Part shown: positions 26,628-35,463 of the stretch, piece by piece
Layout: each line of letters opens with the position of its first letter
Position numbering within the stretch: the first letter of the stretch is position 1
NCBI RefSeq assembly: GCF_000022905.1
Contig: NC_012590.1
Location: 1,426,001 to 1,490,000 of the forward strand
DNA from: Corynebacterium aurimucosum ATCC 700975
Lineage (GTDB): Bacteria; Actinomycetota; Actinomycetes; Mycobacteriales; Mycobacteriaceae
Length of the DNA stretch: 64,000 nucleotides
Reading direction: 5' to 3'
Translations under genes and position numbers: made by a program
Notes under the pieces: model-generated
What the model was told of the DNA's origin: nothing
Databases searched by the model: none
Seen by the model: only the letters and a program-made list of their open reading frames with translations

Positions 26628-26905
26628 GTAGCGGTCATAGCCTTCAGCTAGCGATACAGTACGGGCGCTGTGCTTGCCGGCGCCCCTCGCCCCCAGCACA
26701 GTTCGCTGGCTTAAGTATTAATCTGGCGGCTTCAACTCCCATGCACTCTGCCAAAGCCTCTCCAGCCATTGCTAAAGCATTTGGATTAATGCTCAGCCCT
26801 CTCAACTCGTAGGGCCCGCCGTTTGGAACGAGACGGCAGCCCCGAGAGGATGAGGGTTGTCCCCAATCAAACGCGGACCAAATTCGAGTGAAACACTCAC
26901 ACGAA
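26628..26905. other. 278-bp gap between the TetR and VOC genes
   Basis: No supported gene. One minus-strand frame contains a protein-like stretch (SINPNALAMAGEALAECMGVEA) that could be a gene remnant, but I recognise no family and it has no good start. Confidence 0.35.
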
Positions 26906-28315
26906 CTAATTGTCCATTCCGCTGAGGCTTCGCATGATGCCGCCAAATTCAATATCCATGTACTGAGTGAGGACCTCAAAAATAAAGTCCGGATCATAAC
27001 CTCGCAATGGTCCCTTCGTGCTCAGCATGGAGAGACCGTGAGCGCCAGCCCACACCGAGATAACTAGGGTGAAAAGTACCCATGGAGTGCGAGGCCCATC
27101 AACCTCGTCGATAACCTCGCGTACAAGAGACATAATGAAGCCAAAGGCTTGTCCAAATTCGCTAAAGTCGCGCTTGAGCTCGACCGCCTTGTTTGCATTC
27201 GGGAGGAAGTCATCTTCGAATGACATGGGAACAATTGGCCCAGATGCGATCTTGATCAGAGCATCGAATCCTTGAGGGTCATACAGAGCGTGCGAAACAT
27301 ACCCATAACCAGTGGCCTTGATCTTGGATATGGCACTGGAGCCTTCCGGCAGAGCAGCGACCTGGCGATAGATGAACTCATAATTAATTTTGTCCAGAAA
27401 GCGTTCGAGGTAGCTAGCCAGCTCTTGATCACTTTCAATAAGGTGCTCAGCCTCTTGAACTCTGAGACCTGCGCGATTCGCAGCCCCTCCAATGTGCAGC
27501 CCGGTTACACCACGATCAAGAACTTCCTCGACAGCACCCCGAAGTAGCGCCGAACGCTGCTCTTCTTCTGTCGCGCGTGGAAGATCCTTAGCCTTTGTCA
27601 AAAGCGCTTCCGGCTGCTCCCCCACCAAGCCATCAGGAATGGTGCGTTCAATGCGCTCACCCCTAAAGAACGGGTAAAGCCCAACGCTGAGAGTATCCAT
27701 AACAGCACTAAACGTCTGTTTCTTTGCTGCTGGCGAAAGGTAGCGCAGGATTCCTTCAGCAGCGAGCTGCGTTACGCCGTGCAAATGCGAGAAGATAGAC
27801 AACGCTGAAAGTAGCGTCCCCTTTGCATCAAGCTCTGGGGCGCCAGATTCCTTAATCGCTTCTTCAGTCAGCTCAAAAAGGATTCGCATAATAGGGCACT
27901 TCTCAGCGCGCCCATCGGGATCGGCGAATTCCTCCGCTGTAAGCCCCAACCGCGGAGTTGCGTGGACTGCAGTAAATGCTGCGAAGGCGGAAGGGTCCTC
28001 AACCGCAAAAGAAAAATAAGACAGACCTGTGGCCCGGAGCTTATCCACTGCAGTTGCATTTTCAGGTAGGCGTTCTAGATGCAAATCGACTACTGAGGTC
28101 AATGCATCATTGAGTGAGTGTTTAGTGGCGTCAACAAGTTCAGCCTCAGATGCAAATAGCGCCTGAGCTTCCGCAAAGGGAACATCGACTTGGTCTGCTA
28201 CCTCGCGAAGGCGGACTTCATCAATGCCCGCCTTGGCAATGACCCGGCCGGCTTGCTCAATAAGTAGCTGCCGAGAGGGCCGGTTACCGCGTTCCACACC
28301 TACTGAAGTAATCAC
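26906..28315 (-). CDS. Tandem (double) TetR-type transcriptional regulator
   Basis: A 469-residue protein made of two successive TetR-like modules. Module 1 (about 14-225) has helix-turn-helix IAKAGIDEVRLREVADQVDV and ligand-domain start AVDKLRATGLSYFSFAVEDP. Module 2 (about 245-465) repeats the plan: VLDRGVTGLHIGGAANRAGL, then AISKIKATGYGYVSHALYDP. A usual TetR subunit is about 200 residues and works as a dimer, so one chain may mimic a dimer. The annotated start is GTG at 28315; GTG at 28297 (MERGNRPSRQ) is an alternative. A perfect 15-bp palindrome overlaps the start. Targets unknown. Confidence 0.82.
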   Translation of the reverse strand: MITSVGVERGNRPSRQLLIEQAGRVIAKAGIDEVRLREVADQVDVPFAEAQALFASEAELVDATKHSLNDALTSVVDLHLERLPENATAVDKLRATGLSYFSFAVEDPSAFAAFTAVHATPRLGLTAEEFADPDGRAEKCPIMRILFELTEEAIKESGAPELDAKGTLLSALSIFSHLHGVTQLAAEGILRYLSPAAKKQTFSAVMDTLSVGLYPFFRGERIERTIPDGLVGEQPEALLTKAKDLPRATEEEQRSALLRGAVEEVLDRGVTGLHIGGAANRAGLRVQEAEHLIESDQELASYLERFLDKINYEFIYRQVAALPEGSSAISKIKATGYGYVSHALYDPQGFDALIKIASGPIVPMSFEDDFLPNANKAVELKRDFSEFGQAFGFIMSLVREVIDEVDGPRTPWVLFTLVISVWAGAHGLSMLSTKGPLRGYDPDFIFEVLTQYMDIEFGGIMRSLSGMDN

Positions 28316-28323
28316 AGTGATTA
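28309..28323. promoter_or_regulatory. Palindrome TAATCAC-A-GTGATTA over the TetR start codon
   Basis: A perfect 15-bp dyad centred at 28316 that includes the GTG start of the tandem TetR gene. Its position suggests an autoregulatory operator; binding is not shown by sequence alone. Confidence 0.5.
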
Positions 28324-28468
28324 GCCTACCTAGGAAATAGCCGTTTTTAGTTCCATAAACGCAAGATAGGAATATTTATAGATTTTTCACAGTGTTCAGC
28401 CCAGCGCCTATGACTCCGTGACCGGGCCAAACGCGCAAAGAACTATGCATCTCCACAAAACTTATACA

Positions 28469-28498
28469 GTCCTGTCCGCCTCACGGACAGGACCTTTT
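28469..28498. terminator. Strong hairpin downstream of the small Rv0909-like gene
   Basis: gtcctgtccg (28469-28478) / cggacaggac (28484-28493) is a 10-bp perfect stem with a 5-nt loop. A T-run follows on the plus strand, although the nearest transcript is the small minus-strand gene at 28554-28760, for which the hairpin would be a terminator without a good T-tract. Confidence 0.5.
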
Positions 28499-28553
28499 GG
28501 GTTGCACGGCATGCCCAGCTGTCCAAAGCTGCCATGCCGGTGAGGCGAAGAGC

Positions 28554-28760
28554 TTACTCCTGCTCATCACCCTTGGGAGCCTCAGCGCCCTGGTTGCCGA
28601 TGCGCTCATCAAGCTGGTCACGCGCGGAATCAATCTTATCTGCCTTGTCCTCGCCCAGCTTTCTCTTAGCCAGGTCCGCACCCTTGTCCAGTGCGCTATC
28701 CGAAATCTGCTCACCCTTATCGGTGTTCAGTGCGTCCTTTGCCTTGTCAAAAATACCCAT
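28554..28760 (-). CDS. Small Rv0909/MT0933-like 'antitoxin' family protein
   Basis: A 68-residue, highly charged, helical protein beginning MGIFDKAKDALNTDKGEQISD, with DKGADLAKRKLG and KIDSARDQLDERIG. This pattern is the actinobacterial family usually named 'antitoxin' after Rv0909. It also resembles CsbD-like stress proteins. AAAGGA lies just upstream of ATG. No toxin gene is next to it, so the antitoxin label is weak; a stress-related or DNA/protein-binding role is possible. Confidence 0.75.
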   Translation of the reverse strand: MGIFDKAKDALNTDKGEQISDSALDKGADLAKRKLGEDKADKIDSARDQLDERIGNQGAEAPKGDEQE

Positions 28761-29243
28761 TTCTACGGTCCTTTCGTTGAATCACTATTTCTAACAGTGC
28801 TGGCCACCAACAGCCGAATACATCCACGTCCGAGTGATTCCTGCTATCGCAAGAAGCTTTCCTCAGCTCCCTACACAGAGAACAAATGCACTATGGTCGC
28901 TACACTCGGCCTGCACGCCAGCATGTCACCCCACCGTACCGACGCCCCAGACTCTTCGCCACAAAAGTTATTGATTGACGCCGTCAACAGTACAATGCCT
29001 ATGCGAAATCCTGCACTCTGAGAAAGTTAAGAAAGGGATCGTTGCCCCACCCCCACCATCTACCCCTTTTCGTTCAACAACTTAGCGCTTGCCGTCACCC
29101 TCTCATTTGTGAAGGCTTGTACTCTGAGACACAATTCTCTATGTGCTCTTTTCACTCTTCGTCGCATGAGGCGAATATAGAGCGTCTGATCCTAATCGCC
29201 CTGTTAACCCTTAACCTCTATCACCATCACAGCAATCACCACG
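28761..29243. other. 483-bp gap upstream of the DNA methyltransferase
   Basis: It is AT-richer than its surroundings. It holds short near-repeats of TG(C/T)ACTCTGAGA at about 29010 and 29118 and the divergent promoter regions. A possible 42-codon frame (from about 28,893) has no recognisable pattern, and I do not call it. Confidence 0.4.
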
Positions 29244-30539
29244 ATGCCTTCGTCTCATTCCACCCCTGCTTCTCGTCCTGCCCTACACTCTCGCCACAGC
29301 TCACCTTCCTCCGTGAAGAGCGCTTCTACAGGGACGGAATCAGGATTCGGCCTTGTCTGGCCGGGTAAGGAACAAGCTGCTGCGCTGGCCAAAGAAGAAG
29401 TTCTAAGCAAACGAACGCTCATCAGCGGCCGTGGTTCATCCCCCAACAGCGTTAACGTGGCAGATAATCTAGCAGCGCTGAATGATTTTATCGCACGGGG
29501 TTTACGCGCGGATGTCATATACATCGACCCGCCGTATAACACTGGTAAAGACTTTGTCTATCGCGACAACTTCCGGCAGCGCCGCGACATGCGCTCAGAG
29601 CATTTTGGTCAATGGCATGCCGAATGGCTTTCCATGATGTTGCCGCGCTTGATTCTCGCGCGTGAGGTTCTTGCTGATACAGGCTTCATCCTGGTGTCCA
29701 TCGGCGAATCGGAGTGCGCCCATCTGCGTCTGATCCTTAATGAAGTTTTTGGGGAGGATTGCTTTGCAGGCCAACTCATTTGGAAGAAGGGCGGGACCGG
29801 CAAGAATGACTCGAAGTATGCCGTATTAGAGCACGAATACGTCCTATGCTACGCCAAGTCCTCAGCGAACAACGGGTTCAACGTGGATATGGAGGCGCAG
29901 ACCTCAACCCGCTACAACCACAGCGACGAAAAAGGCAATTACTCCCTTGTCCGGCTGGACTCAAAAACCCTAGGCTACTTGCCCAGTCTGGATTTTCCCA
30001 TCGTTGCCCCCGATGGCCGCGAGTACTGGCCCCATCAGCCAGAAGGAAAAACAAAGGTTGCCCGCTGGCGGTGGGGTAAGGACAAAGTCACTGAGCACTA
30101 CGATGAGTTGGTGTTCAGGCGCGGTTTTGTCTACACCAAGAACTACGAAAAGAAAGGTGCACGGCCTCGCTCCATCCTGGACGGGGAACGGTTCGGGGTC
30201 ACGCGCACGGGCCGCCGAGATGCCGAGGAGGCGCTTGGCACAACGGGTGTCTTTGATTTCCCAAAACCAGTACGGCTTATCAAACACCTCATCTCAATCG
30301 CTGGCGGTCCAGACGCGGTAGTCGTGGACTTTTTCGCTGGCTCGGGAACTACCGCCCAAGCCGTCGTTGAGCTCAACCGTGAAGACGGTGGCCAGCGCTC
30401 TTTCCACCTAGTACAAATTCCTGCCCCCACAGAGGCATCCAGCGCCGCGCGCCAAACGGGTTTTGAAACGGTTGCGGATATCTGTCTTGCACGGGTTCGC
30501 TCACTCAATGTGCCCTTTGATCACTTCACTCTGACATAG
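29244..30539 (+). CDS. Solitary site-specific DNA methyltransferase (type III Mod-like, adenine)
   Basis: 431 residues. The catalytic motif IV DPPYNTG (about 95-101) precedes the SAM motif I DFFAGSGTTAQAVVEL (about 360-375), which is the beta-class order of type III Mod and related N6-adenine methyltransferases. The central region contains the variable target-recognition part. The protein stops soon after VADICLARVRSLNVPFDHF, while many Mod subunits continue well beyond this helix. No res/helicase-nuclease gene is nearby, so it is an orphan enzyme or a remnant of a type III system. The N-terminal 30 residues are low complexity and the true start may be later (GTG at 29313). Confidence 0.82.
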   Translation: MPSSHSTPASRPALHSRHSSPSSVKSASTGTESGFGLVWPGKEQAAALAKEEVLSKRTLISGRGSSPNSVNVADNLAALNDFIARGLRADVIYIDPPYNTGKDFVYRDNFRQRRDMRSEHFGQWHAEWLSMMLPRLILAREVLADTGFILVSIGESECAHLRLILNEVFGEDCFAGQLIWKKGGTGKNDSKYAVLEHEYVLCYAKSSANNGFNVDMEAQTSTRYNHSDEKGNYSLVRLDSKTLGYLPSLDFPIVAPDGREYWPHQPEGKTKVARWRWGKDKVTEHYDELVFRRGFVYTKNYEKKGARPRSILDGERFGVTRTGRRDAEEALGTTGVFDFPKPVRLIKHLISIAGGPDAVVVDFFAGSGTTAQAVVELNREDGGQRSFHLVQIPAPTEASSAARQTGFETVADICLARVRSLNVPFDHFTLT

Positions 30540-30561
30540 AAAGATCCGTCCATCAGTGGTT

Positions 30562-31551
30562 CTAGGCCACTCCGTGCTCTTCAGTGCCTTCTGGGCGCCC
30601 AGGGATGCCAAAGAAATCCAGTACCGCATCAGTAGCAAATCCTTGCCCGACCTCGATTTTCGTATCGTTGTTACCACCTGGCCATACGTGAGATCCGCCT
30701 TCGATGCGGATATGCTGCAGCGGTGCTTCACAGGCAGTCCAGGTCTCTCTGGTGGCACCGTTTGTCAGGCGCACAGAGTCGACGTCGCCGCGGCACTTAT
30801 TGCGCCGCTGATCCTGCCCAAGCACCTCTGCTACTGAAGAATAGGCGGTATCATGACGCACTCCGCCCTCGTAATTAACCACGGGATCCTTCGTACCGTG
30901 GATATCCAAACGGCCGACAGGTCTATCTGAACAATCTGTATGGATGCCTTCGTAGTATGCCGCCGACACGGTCGCTACAGAACGAAAAGTACCCGGCATC
31001 CGGCAGGCCAAGAAGGCTGCGAATCCACCGCCGTTGGACAGACCCGCAGCATAGATGGCGTTATCGTCCACTTCATAAGTAGAGCGCAAACTATCCACGA
31101 GGGTGCGAACGAATTCTAGGTCTTCTTCCGCGCTAGTAGCAGCGTAGGGGGCTGGCGCCCACGCGGCCTTCTCCCCCGCTGGATAAGCAACGATGGCGTG
31201 AGCAGCATTGAACTGGGTGTACTGCTCCATATTCTCAGGGGAATCTGTATACCCGTGGAAAGAAAGCAGCACCGGCCAAGAACGTTCAGGCGTGTAGTTT
31301 TCAGGCACGTGGAGGAGGAAGCTCCGCCCAGAAGCCAACCGGACTTTCTTTGTGTGTCCAGGCTCCGGGCCGACCAGCATGGGAGCTAGTGGGATACCGA
31401 GGTCATTTGTCCACTCTGTTGAGGAGGTTGCCGTAGGTGCTTCCTCTTCAGGCGAGCTGCACGACGCCAACGCCATGACACTTGCCGCAACGGCGACAGC
31501 CCCAGCGAGCGCACGCAACCAGCGCAGCCGCGCTGCGGAATCTTCGCCCAT
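30562..31551 (-). CDS. Lipoprotein esterase, polyhydroxybutyrate-depolymerase (LpqC-like) family
   Basis: About 329 residues from the ATG at 31551; GAGGGG precedes it. A signal peptide ends in a lipobox, LASC (28-31), so the mature protein would be lipid-anchored outside the membrane. The alpha/beta-hydrolase core has the oxyanion region LSFHGYTDSPENM, nucleophile elbow GLSNGGGFAAFLACRMP, acid in HGTKDPVVNYEGG, and catalytic His in GGSHVWPGG. Family members hydrolyse PHB oligomers, feruloyl esters or other short esters; the natural substrate is unknown. Convergent with the DNA methyltransferase gene and divergent from a SAM methyltransferase gene. Confidence 0.87.
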   Translation of the reverse strand: MGEDSAARLRWLRALAGAVAVAASVMALASCSSPEEEAPTATSSTEWTNDLGIPLAPMLVGPEPGHTKKVRLASGRSFLLHVPENYTPERSWPVLLSFHGYTDSPENMEQYTQFNAAHAIVAYPAGEKAAWAPAPYAATSAEEDLEFVRTLVDSLRSTYEVDDNAIYAAGLSNGGGFAAFLACRMPGTFRSVATVSAAYYEGIHTDCSDRPVGRLDIHGTKDPVVNYEGGVRHDTAYSSVAEVLGQDQRRNKCRGDVDSVRLTNGATRETWTACEAPLQHIRIEGGSHVWPGGNNDTKIEVGQGFATDAVLDFFGIPGRPEGTEEHGVA

Positions 31552-31655
31552 CATTCCCCTCGCCACGTTCACTATCGGAAAAATATCCTCGTCCACCTTA
31601 AAACATCCCACCAACATCCACGAACCTGCAGCGTCGCGGTAAGTTTGAGGGCATC

Positions 31656-32498
31656 ATGAGCTCTTTGCCTTCCGACCCATCTGATTCCTTGGGCACACCC
31701 TCTCCGCACCCACTACCCGAGCATTACCCCAGCTACCGGCGCGCATCCGGAAAGGAGTCTCCCAATTTCGGCACTGCTCAGCAGCGGGTGCATTCTGCCC
31801 AAGCTTTCCAACAAGGAGCCGACGCTTACCATGACGCTCGTCCTGGATATCCACCGGAAGTATCGCAGCTTATTTCCTCTGCCCACACAGTCCTCGACGT
31901 GGGGGCAGGAACCGGCAAACTGACCGAGTCACTGAACAATCCCGTTGTCTACGCCAGCGATCCCTCCCCTGATATGACACGAGTATTGGCACGCCTGGGG
32001 ATTCCGTGCTGGCGCGCCACTGCTGAGAACACAGCTGCGGAAACCGCCTCCCTCGACGCCATCACCTGCGCTCAAACCTGGCACTGGGTAGATGTCGAGC
32101 GAGCTTGTGCAGAGTTTGACCGAGTGCTCCGCCCAGGAGGAAAGGTGCTTTTGGTGTGGAATACTCTGGACGTTAACGCTGACCCATGGATCCTCCGGCT
32201 CTCCCGCATCATGCATTCAGGTGATGTCCACCGTCCCGGTTTCTATCCCGCCTTGAGCAATCCGTGGACGCTCCGTGATGAACTGCGCTTAACGTGGGAA
32301 CACGAGTTGAGCCCCGAAGATCTGCATTCACTCATGCATACCCGCTCCTATTGGCTTCGCAATGGAGAGAAAATCCATGAACGCATGACGCACAACCTCA
32401 ATTGGTACCTCTACGAGCACATGGGGTTTAGCCCCGAGCAAGCGCTTAGCATCCCGTACCGTACGGATGCATTCTTGTTGGCCCGCCATGGGGAGTAG
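31656..32498 (+). CDS. Class I SAM-dependent methyltransferase (methyltransf_11 type)
   Basis: 280 residues. The N-terminal 50 are Pro/Ser-rich. The core carries motif I VLDVGAGTGKLTESL (about 74-88), acidic YASDPSPDM (about 93-101), then AQTWHWVDVERACAEFDRVLRPGGKVLLVWNTLD. The C-terminal lobe has WYLYEHMGFSPEQALSIPYRT. The pattern matches the widespread 'trans-aconitate-type / YafE-like' methyltransferases with a WHW segment. Substrate unknown. Confidence 0.88.
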   Translation: MSSLPSDPSDSLGTPSPHPLPEHYPSYRRASGKESPNFGTAQQRVHSAQAFQQGADAYHDARPGYPPEVSQLISSAHTVLDVGAGTGKLTESLNNPVVYASDPSPDMTRVLARLGIPCWRATAENTAAETASLDAITCAQTWHWVDVERACAEFDRVLRPGGKVLLVWNTLDVNADPWILRLSRIMHSGDVHRPGFYPALSNPWTLRDELRLTWEHELSPEDLHSLMHTRSYWLRNGEKIHERMTHNLNWYLYEHMGFSPEQALSIPYRTDAFLLARHGE

Positions 32499-32592
32499 CC
32501 CCGCCATGGCCAGGAGCAGACCTGCCGTAGCCATGACATCTGTCATCCCTGATTGGTGACACCTCTTCTACGCTGCGAATACTTCACAGCCA

Positions 32593-32604
32593 TAGCGTGA
32601 AGGT
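32593..32604 (+). promoter_or_regulatory. Leaderless-type promoter of the ABC cassette
   Basis: TAGCGT (32593-32598) is followed by six bases and an ATG at 32605, which opens the frame that continues into the ABC ATPase after an in-frame stop. Confidence 0.4.
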
Positions 32605-33543
32605 ATGAGCACAACACCCACTCTCCCACCAGTCGTAGATGTCAGGGGCGTCGGCTAGGTTTTCAACGCCTCCTCCCGAAAACCTGTGCCAGCGCTTCAC
32701 GACGTCTCCCTCACCATTCAACGGGGCGAAATCGTCGGTTTGCTGGGTACGAATGGTGCTGGCAAGACCACGCTCATCGACCTCATCCTTGGGCTCACGA
32801 GTCCAACTTCAGGAACAATCAACGTGCTCGGCACCTCGCCAAAGGAAGCCGCGAAGACTGGACGCATCGGCGCGGTCATGCAATCCGGCGGCTTACTCCC
32901 AGATATAACGGTGAAGGAAACCCTCGAGCTCCTTGGCGCGGCCTTCCCATCCCACCGCCCATTGAAGGAAATTATTGAGCGCGCGAACTTGGGCGATATT
33001 CTCTCGCGCCGGGTCAGGAAATGCTCCGGCGGCGAGCAACAGCGTGTGAGGTTCGGCTTAGCGCTGTTGGGGGATCCGGAGCTGTTGCTTCTCGACGAAC
33101 CCACGGCCGGCATGGATGCCGCCGCACGGCGTCATTTCTGGGAGGCCATGCACCACGAGGCTGAATCCGGCCGGACGATCGTCCTTACTACTCATTACCT
33201 TGAGGAAGCAGATGCGTTTGCCGAGCGCATCGTCATGCTGAACAAGGGCGAGATCCAAGCCGACGGCTCCACGGAGGAGATCCGCAGAACCAATTCCACT
33301 CGGATTGTCCGAGCTACCTTTCCCGATGGGCTGCCAGATTCCCTCTTGAGTGCTGATCTTCCGGGAGTTGTCCACCTAGAACGCACCGAAACTGGCCTCA
33401 CCATCACGACACGGGACTCTGACGCTGTGGCCCGCTTCCTACTCACTGAAACTGCAGCTCGCGATATCACCATCGCCGACCGCAGCTTGGAGGATTCCTT
33501 CCTGGAGCTTTCCCACACGTCCCCGGCTAGCGCCGATCTATAA
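32605..33543 (+). pseudogene. ABC transporter ATP-binding protein, interrupted by in-frame TAG
   Basis: The frame begins at ATG 32605 and encodes VVDVRGVG, then a TAG at 32656-32658, then VFNASSRKPVPALHDVSLTI and an otherwise complete ATPase. Without the stop this would be a normal ABC N-terminus. The rest (from GTG 32686, 285 residues) has Walker A GTNGAGKTT (21-29), signature CSGGEQQRV, Walker B LLLLDEPT, and the H-loop LTTHYLEEAD. Translation might restart at GTG 32686, losing only the first beta strand, or the gene may be inactive. The partner permease and the downstream two-component system are intact. Family: DrrA/NatA-type exporters. Confidence 0.7.
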
Positions 33544-33556
33544 GGAGACAACCAGC

Positions 33557-34351
33557 ATGAACACACGCATGGCATCACCCAACCTCGCCGCTACGCTTCG
33601 CTATGCCGGCCACGACCTCAAGAGATTACGCCGCGACCTACCAACGCTCTTCTTTAGCATTGGGCTACCGATCATCTTCTATATTCTCTTCGGCGCCATG
33701 CAGGAATACGGAGACATCGAATTCAATGGCGGCAACGTTGCTGCCCTGGTCATGATCGGAATGGCGCTCTATGCGGGTGCCACAGGTGCTGTAGGCGCCG
33801 CTGGCTCAATGATCGCAGAGAACCGCGCAGGGTGGGGGCGGCAATTGGCGCTTACTCCCCTGCGGCCTGTTCAGCTAGGCATTGCTCACTTCCTCAACAT
33901 TTCGGTTCGTGCCATCTTGCCTATCGCTGCCGTTTTCATCACTGGGGCACTCACCAAAGCCAACTTGCAGCCAGATCAATGGGCGTTGAGCTTCCTCGTT
34001 ACCGTCGCCTGCGCCATCCCCTTCGGCTTTTATGGAATGGCCTGTGCCATGCTCATTCCCTCAGAAAACACTGTGTCCATTGCCTCCTCTAGCATCGTCA
34101 TCCTCGCCTTTGCCGGAAATGTCTTTATGCCCCTCAAAGAGAATCTCCTCGACGTAGGACGCTTCTCCCCCATGTACGGCGCACAAGCCCTTGCTCGTTG
34201 GCCGCTGTCTGAAGGAGCTCAAATGATCAATGGCCAACAGCTTTTTATCGAGGATCCTCTCTGGTACGCATGGGTTAGTATCGCGGTATGGACAGTGGTA
34301 TTCGTCGGGATGTGCTTGCTTCTTCGCAACCGCGACAAGAACCGAGCATGA
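33557..34351 (+). CDS. ABC-2 type transporter permease
   Basis: 264 residues with about six hydrophobic helices in the DrrB/NatB pattern: PTLFFSIGLPIIFYILFGAMQ (location about 28-48), the central EXE-like loop AENRAGWGRQLALTPL, and a C-terminal WVSIAVWTVVFVGMCLLL helix. With the ATPase just upstream (13-bp gap, TAAGGAG site) it would form an exporter for a drug, peptide or lipid. Its stop codon overlaps the kinase start (ATGA), tying transport to sensing. Confidence 0.92.
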   Translation: MNTRMASPNLAATLRYAGHDLKRLRRDLPTLFFSIGLPIIFYILFGAMQEYGDIEFNGGNVAALVMIGMALYAGATGAVGAAGSMIAENRAGWGRQLALTPLRPVQLGIAHFLNISVRAILPIAAVFITGALTKANLQPDQWALSFLVTVACAIPFGFYGMACAMLIPSENTVSIASSSIVILAFAGNVFMPLKENLLDVGRFSPMYGAQALARWPLSEGAQMINGQQLFIEDPLWYAWVSIAVWTVVFVGMCLLLRNRDKNRA

Positions 34352-35463
34352 TGAATAGCTTCAAGGCCCACGACGCTGCCTTCGCCGCAGTCTGGCTGAT
34401 ATTTCTTCTCCCTGTGCTACTTCAAATCCTCTTCCGGCCCACCACTTCCGCAGCGCAACGCTTCTGGGCAGTAGCAATCACCGTCGTCTTCTGCATGGCC
34501 TATTCTCTTGCCTTCGGTACGCTACACTCCTACCCGCACAGGTGGTCCTACCGGCGTCGCGTAGCCGCCTGGTGGATCATCCTCGCGCTACTCGCACTTG
34601 CTGCCATTCCTTCTCACGGTGTCTGGGTCGTGGTCTTCGTGCCCTACCTTGGGGCCTTAGTATCCTTTACACAACCGCTCAGGACAGCATCCATCATCAT
34701 TGCCCTGACCGGAGCCGTAGTTGGTATCCCTCTTTGGTTTTACGCGGAACAGCGCTTTATCGATTTCGCACTAATCCTCTTCGGCTGGCCGCTGCTCATC
34801 TTGACTCTAGGTACTTTGTCTCAGCGCGAAGATACTGAAACCGCCCTGCGCCACGACTTGGATTTAGCTCAACAACGTGAAGACATCGCCGCAGATATTC
34901 ATGATCTCCTCGGTCATACCCTTACGGTTATCAATCTCAAGTCAGAAGTAGCCCGCCGCCTGATCGACCGTGATCCGTCGACAGCAGCCACTGAGCTCGC
35001 GGAAATTGGCGTTCTCTCAAGGATGTCCCTTGCGGAGGTCCGCTCCACAGTTACTCGCATGAAGAACCCCACTTTTGCCGGTGAGATCCAGGCGGCCCAC
35101 CGCATCTTGGAAACTGCCGGAATCACAACCCACCTTCCCGATACCTTTACGCGGCCCCAGTCACATGAGGCTCTTTTCTCCTGGGCATTGCGGGAACTCA
35201 CCACCAATGTGGTGCGGCATTCTGGTGCCACGGAGTGTTGGGTGACCCTAGGCGAAAACTCCCTGCAAGTGACAGATAACGGCGGCGGCTTCACGGAAGA
35301 CGCTGAGCAGGCGCTTACCGCCGGCCTCACAGGCCTTGCCGGTCTTCGCCGCCGTGCTGACGACGCGGGCGGTGACCTCATAATCCGGCGTAGCGACGGC
35401 TTAACCTCTGTCCTCTTGACTCTTGAAAACACCCCCGAGGCAAAGGAGTTTCAGCAGCAATGA
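34348..35463 (+). CDS. Sensor histidine kinase (NarL/DesK type)
   Basis: 371 residues from the ATG at 34348, which overlaps the permease stop. The N-terminal half has about five to six membrane helices and no large external sensor domain. The HisKA_3 dimerisation helix contains the phosphorylatable His185 in DIHDLLGHTL, followed by an HATPase domain with ELTTNVVRHSGA (N box) and VTDNGGGF (G1). The C-terminus contains GLTGLAGLRRR (G2-like). Layout and gene order match kinases that sense membrane or drug stress and control a linked exporter. Confidence 0.93.
   Translation: MMNSFKAHDAAFAAVWLIFLLPVLLQILFRPTTSAAQRFWAVAITVVFCMAYSLAFGTLHSYPHRWSYRRRVAAWWIILALLALAAIPSHGVWVVVFVPYLGALVSFTQPLRTASIIIALTGAVVGIPLWFYAEQRFIDFALILFGWPLLILTLGTLSQREDTETALRHDLDLAQQREDIAADIHDLLGHTLTVINLKSEVARRLIDRDPSTAATELAEIGVLSRMSLAEVRSTVTRMKNPTFAGEIQAAHRILETAGITTHLPDTFTRPQSHEALFSWALRELTTNVVRHSGATECWVTLGENSLQVTDNGGGFTEDAEQALTAGLTGLAGLRRRADDAGGDLIIRRSDGLTSVLLTLENTPEAKEFQQQ

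Noticed and set aside
26644..26997. A minus-strand frame with a protein-like stretch overlapping the tandem TetR end
   Set aside because: It overlaps a well-supported gene, and no family can be named; mentioned only as a possible remnant.
28893..29021. A 42-codon frame upstream of the DNA methyltransferase
   Set aside because: No clear start signal or similarity; could be chance.
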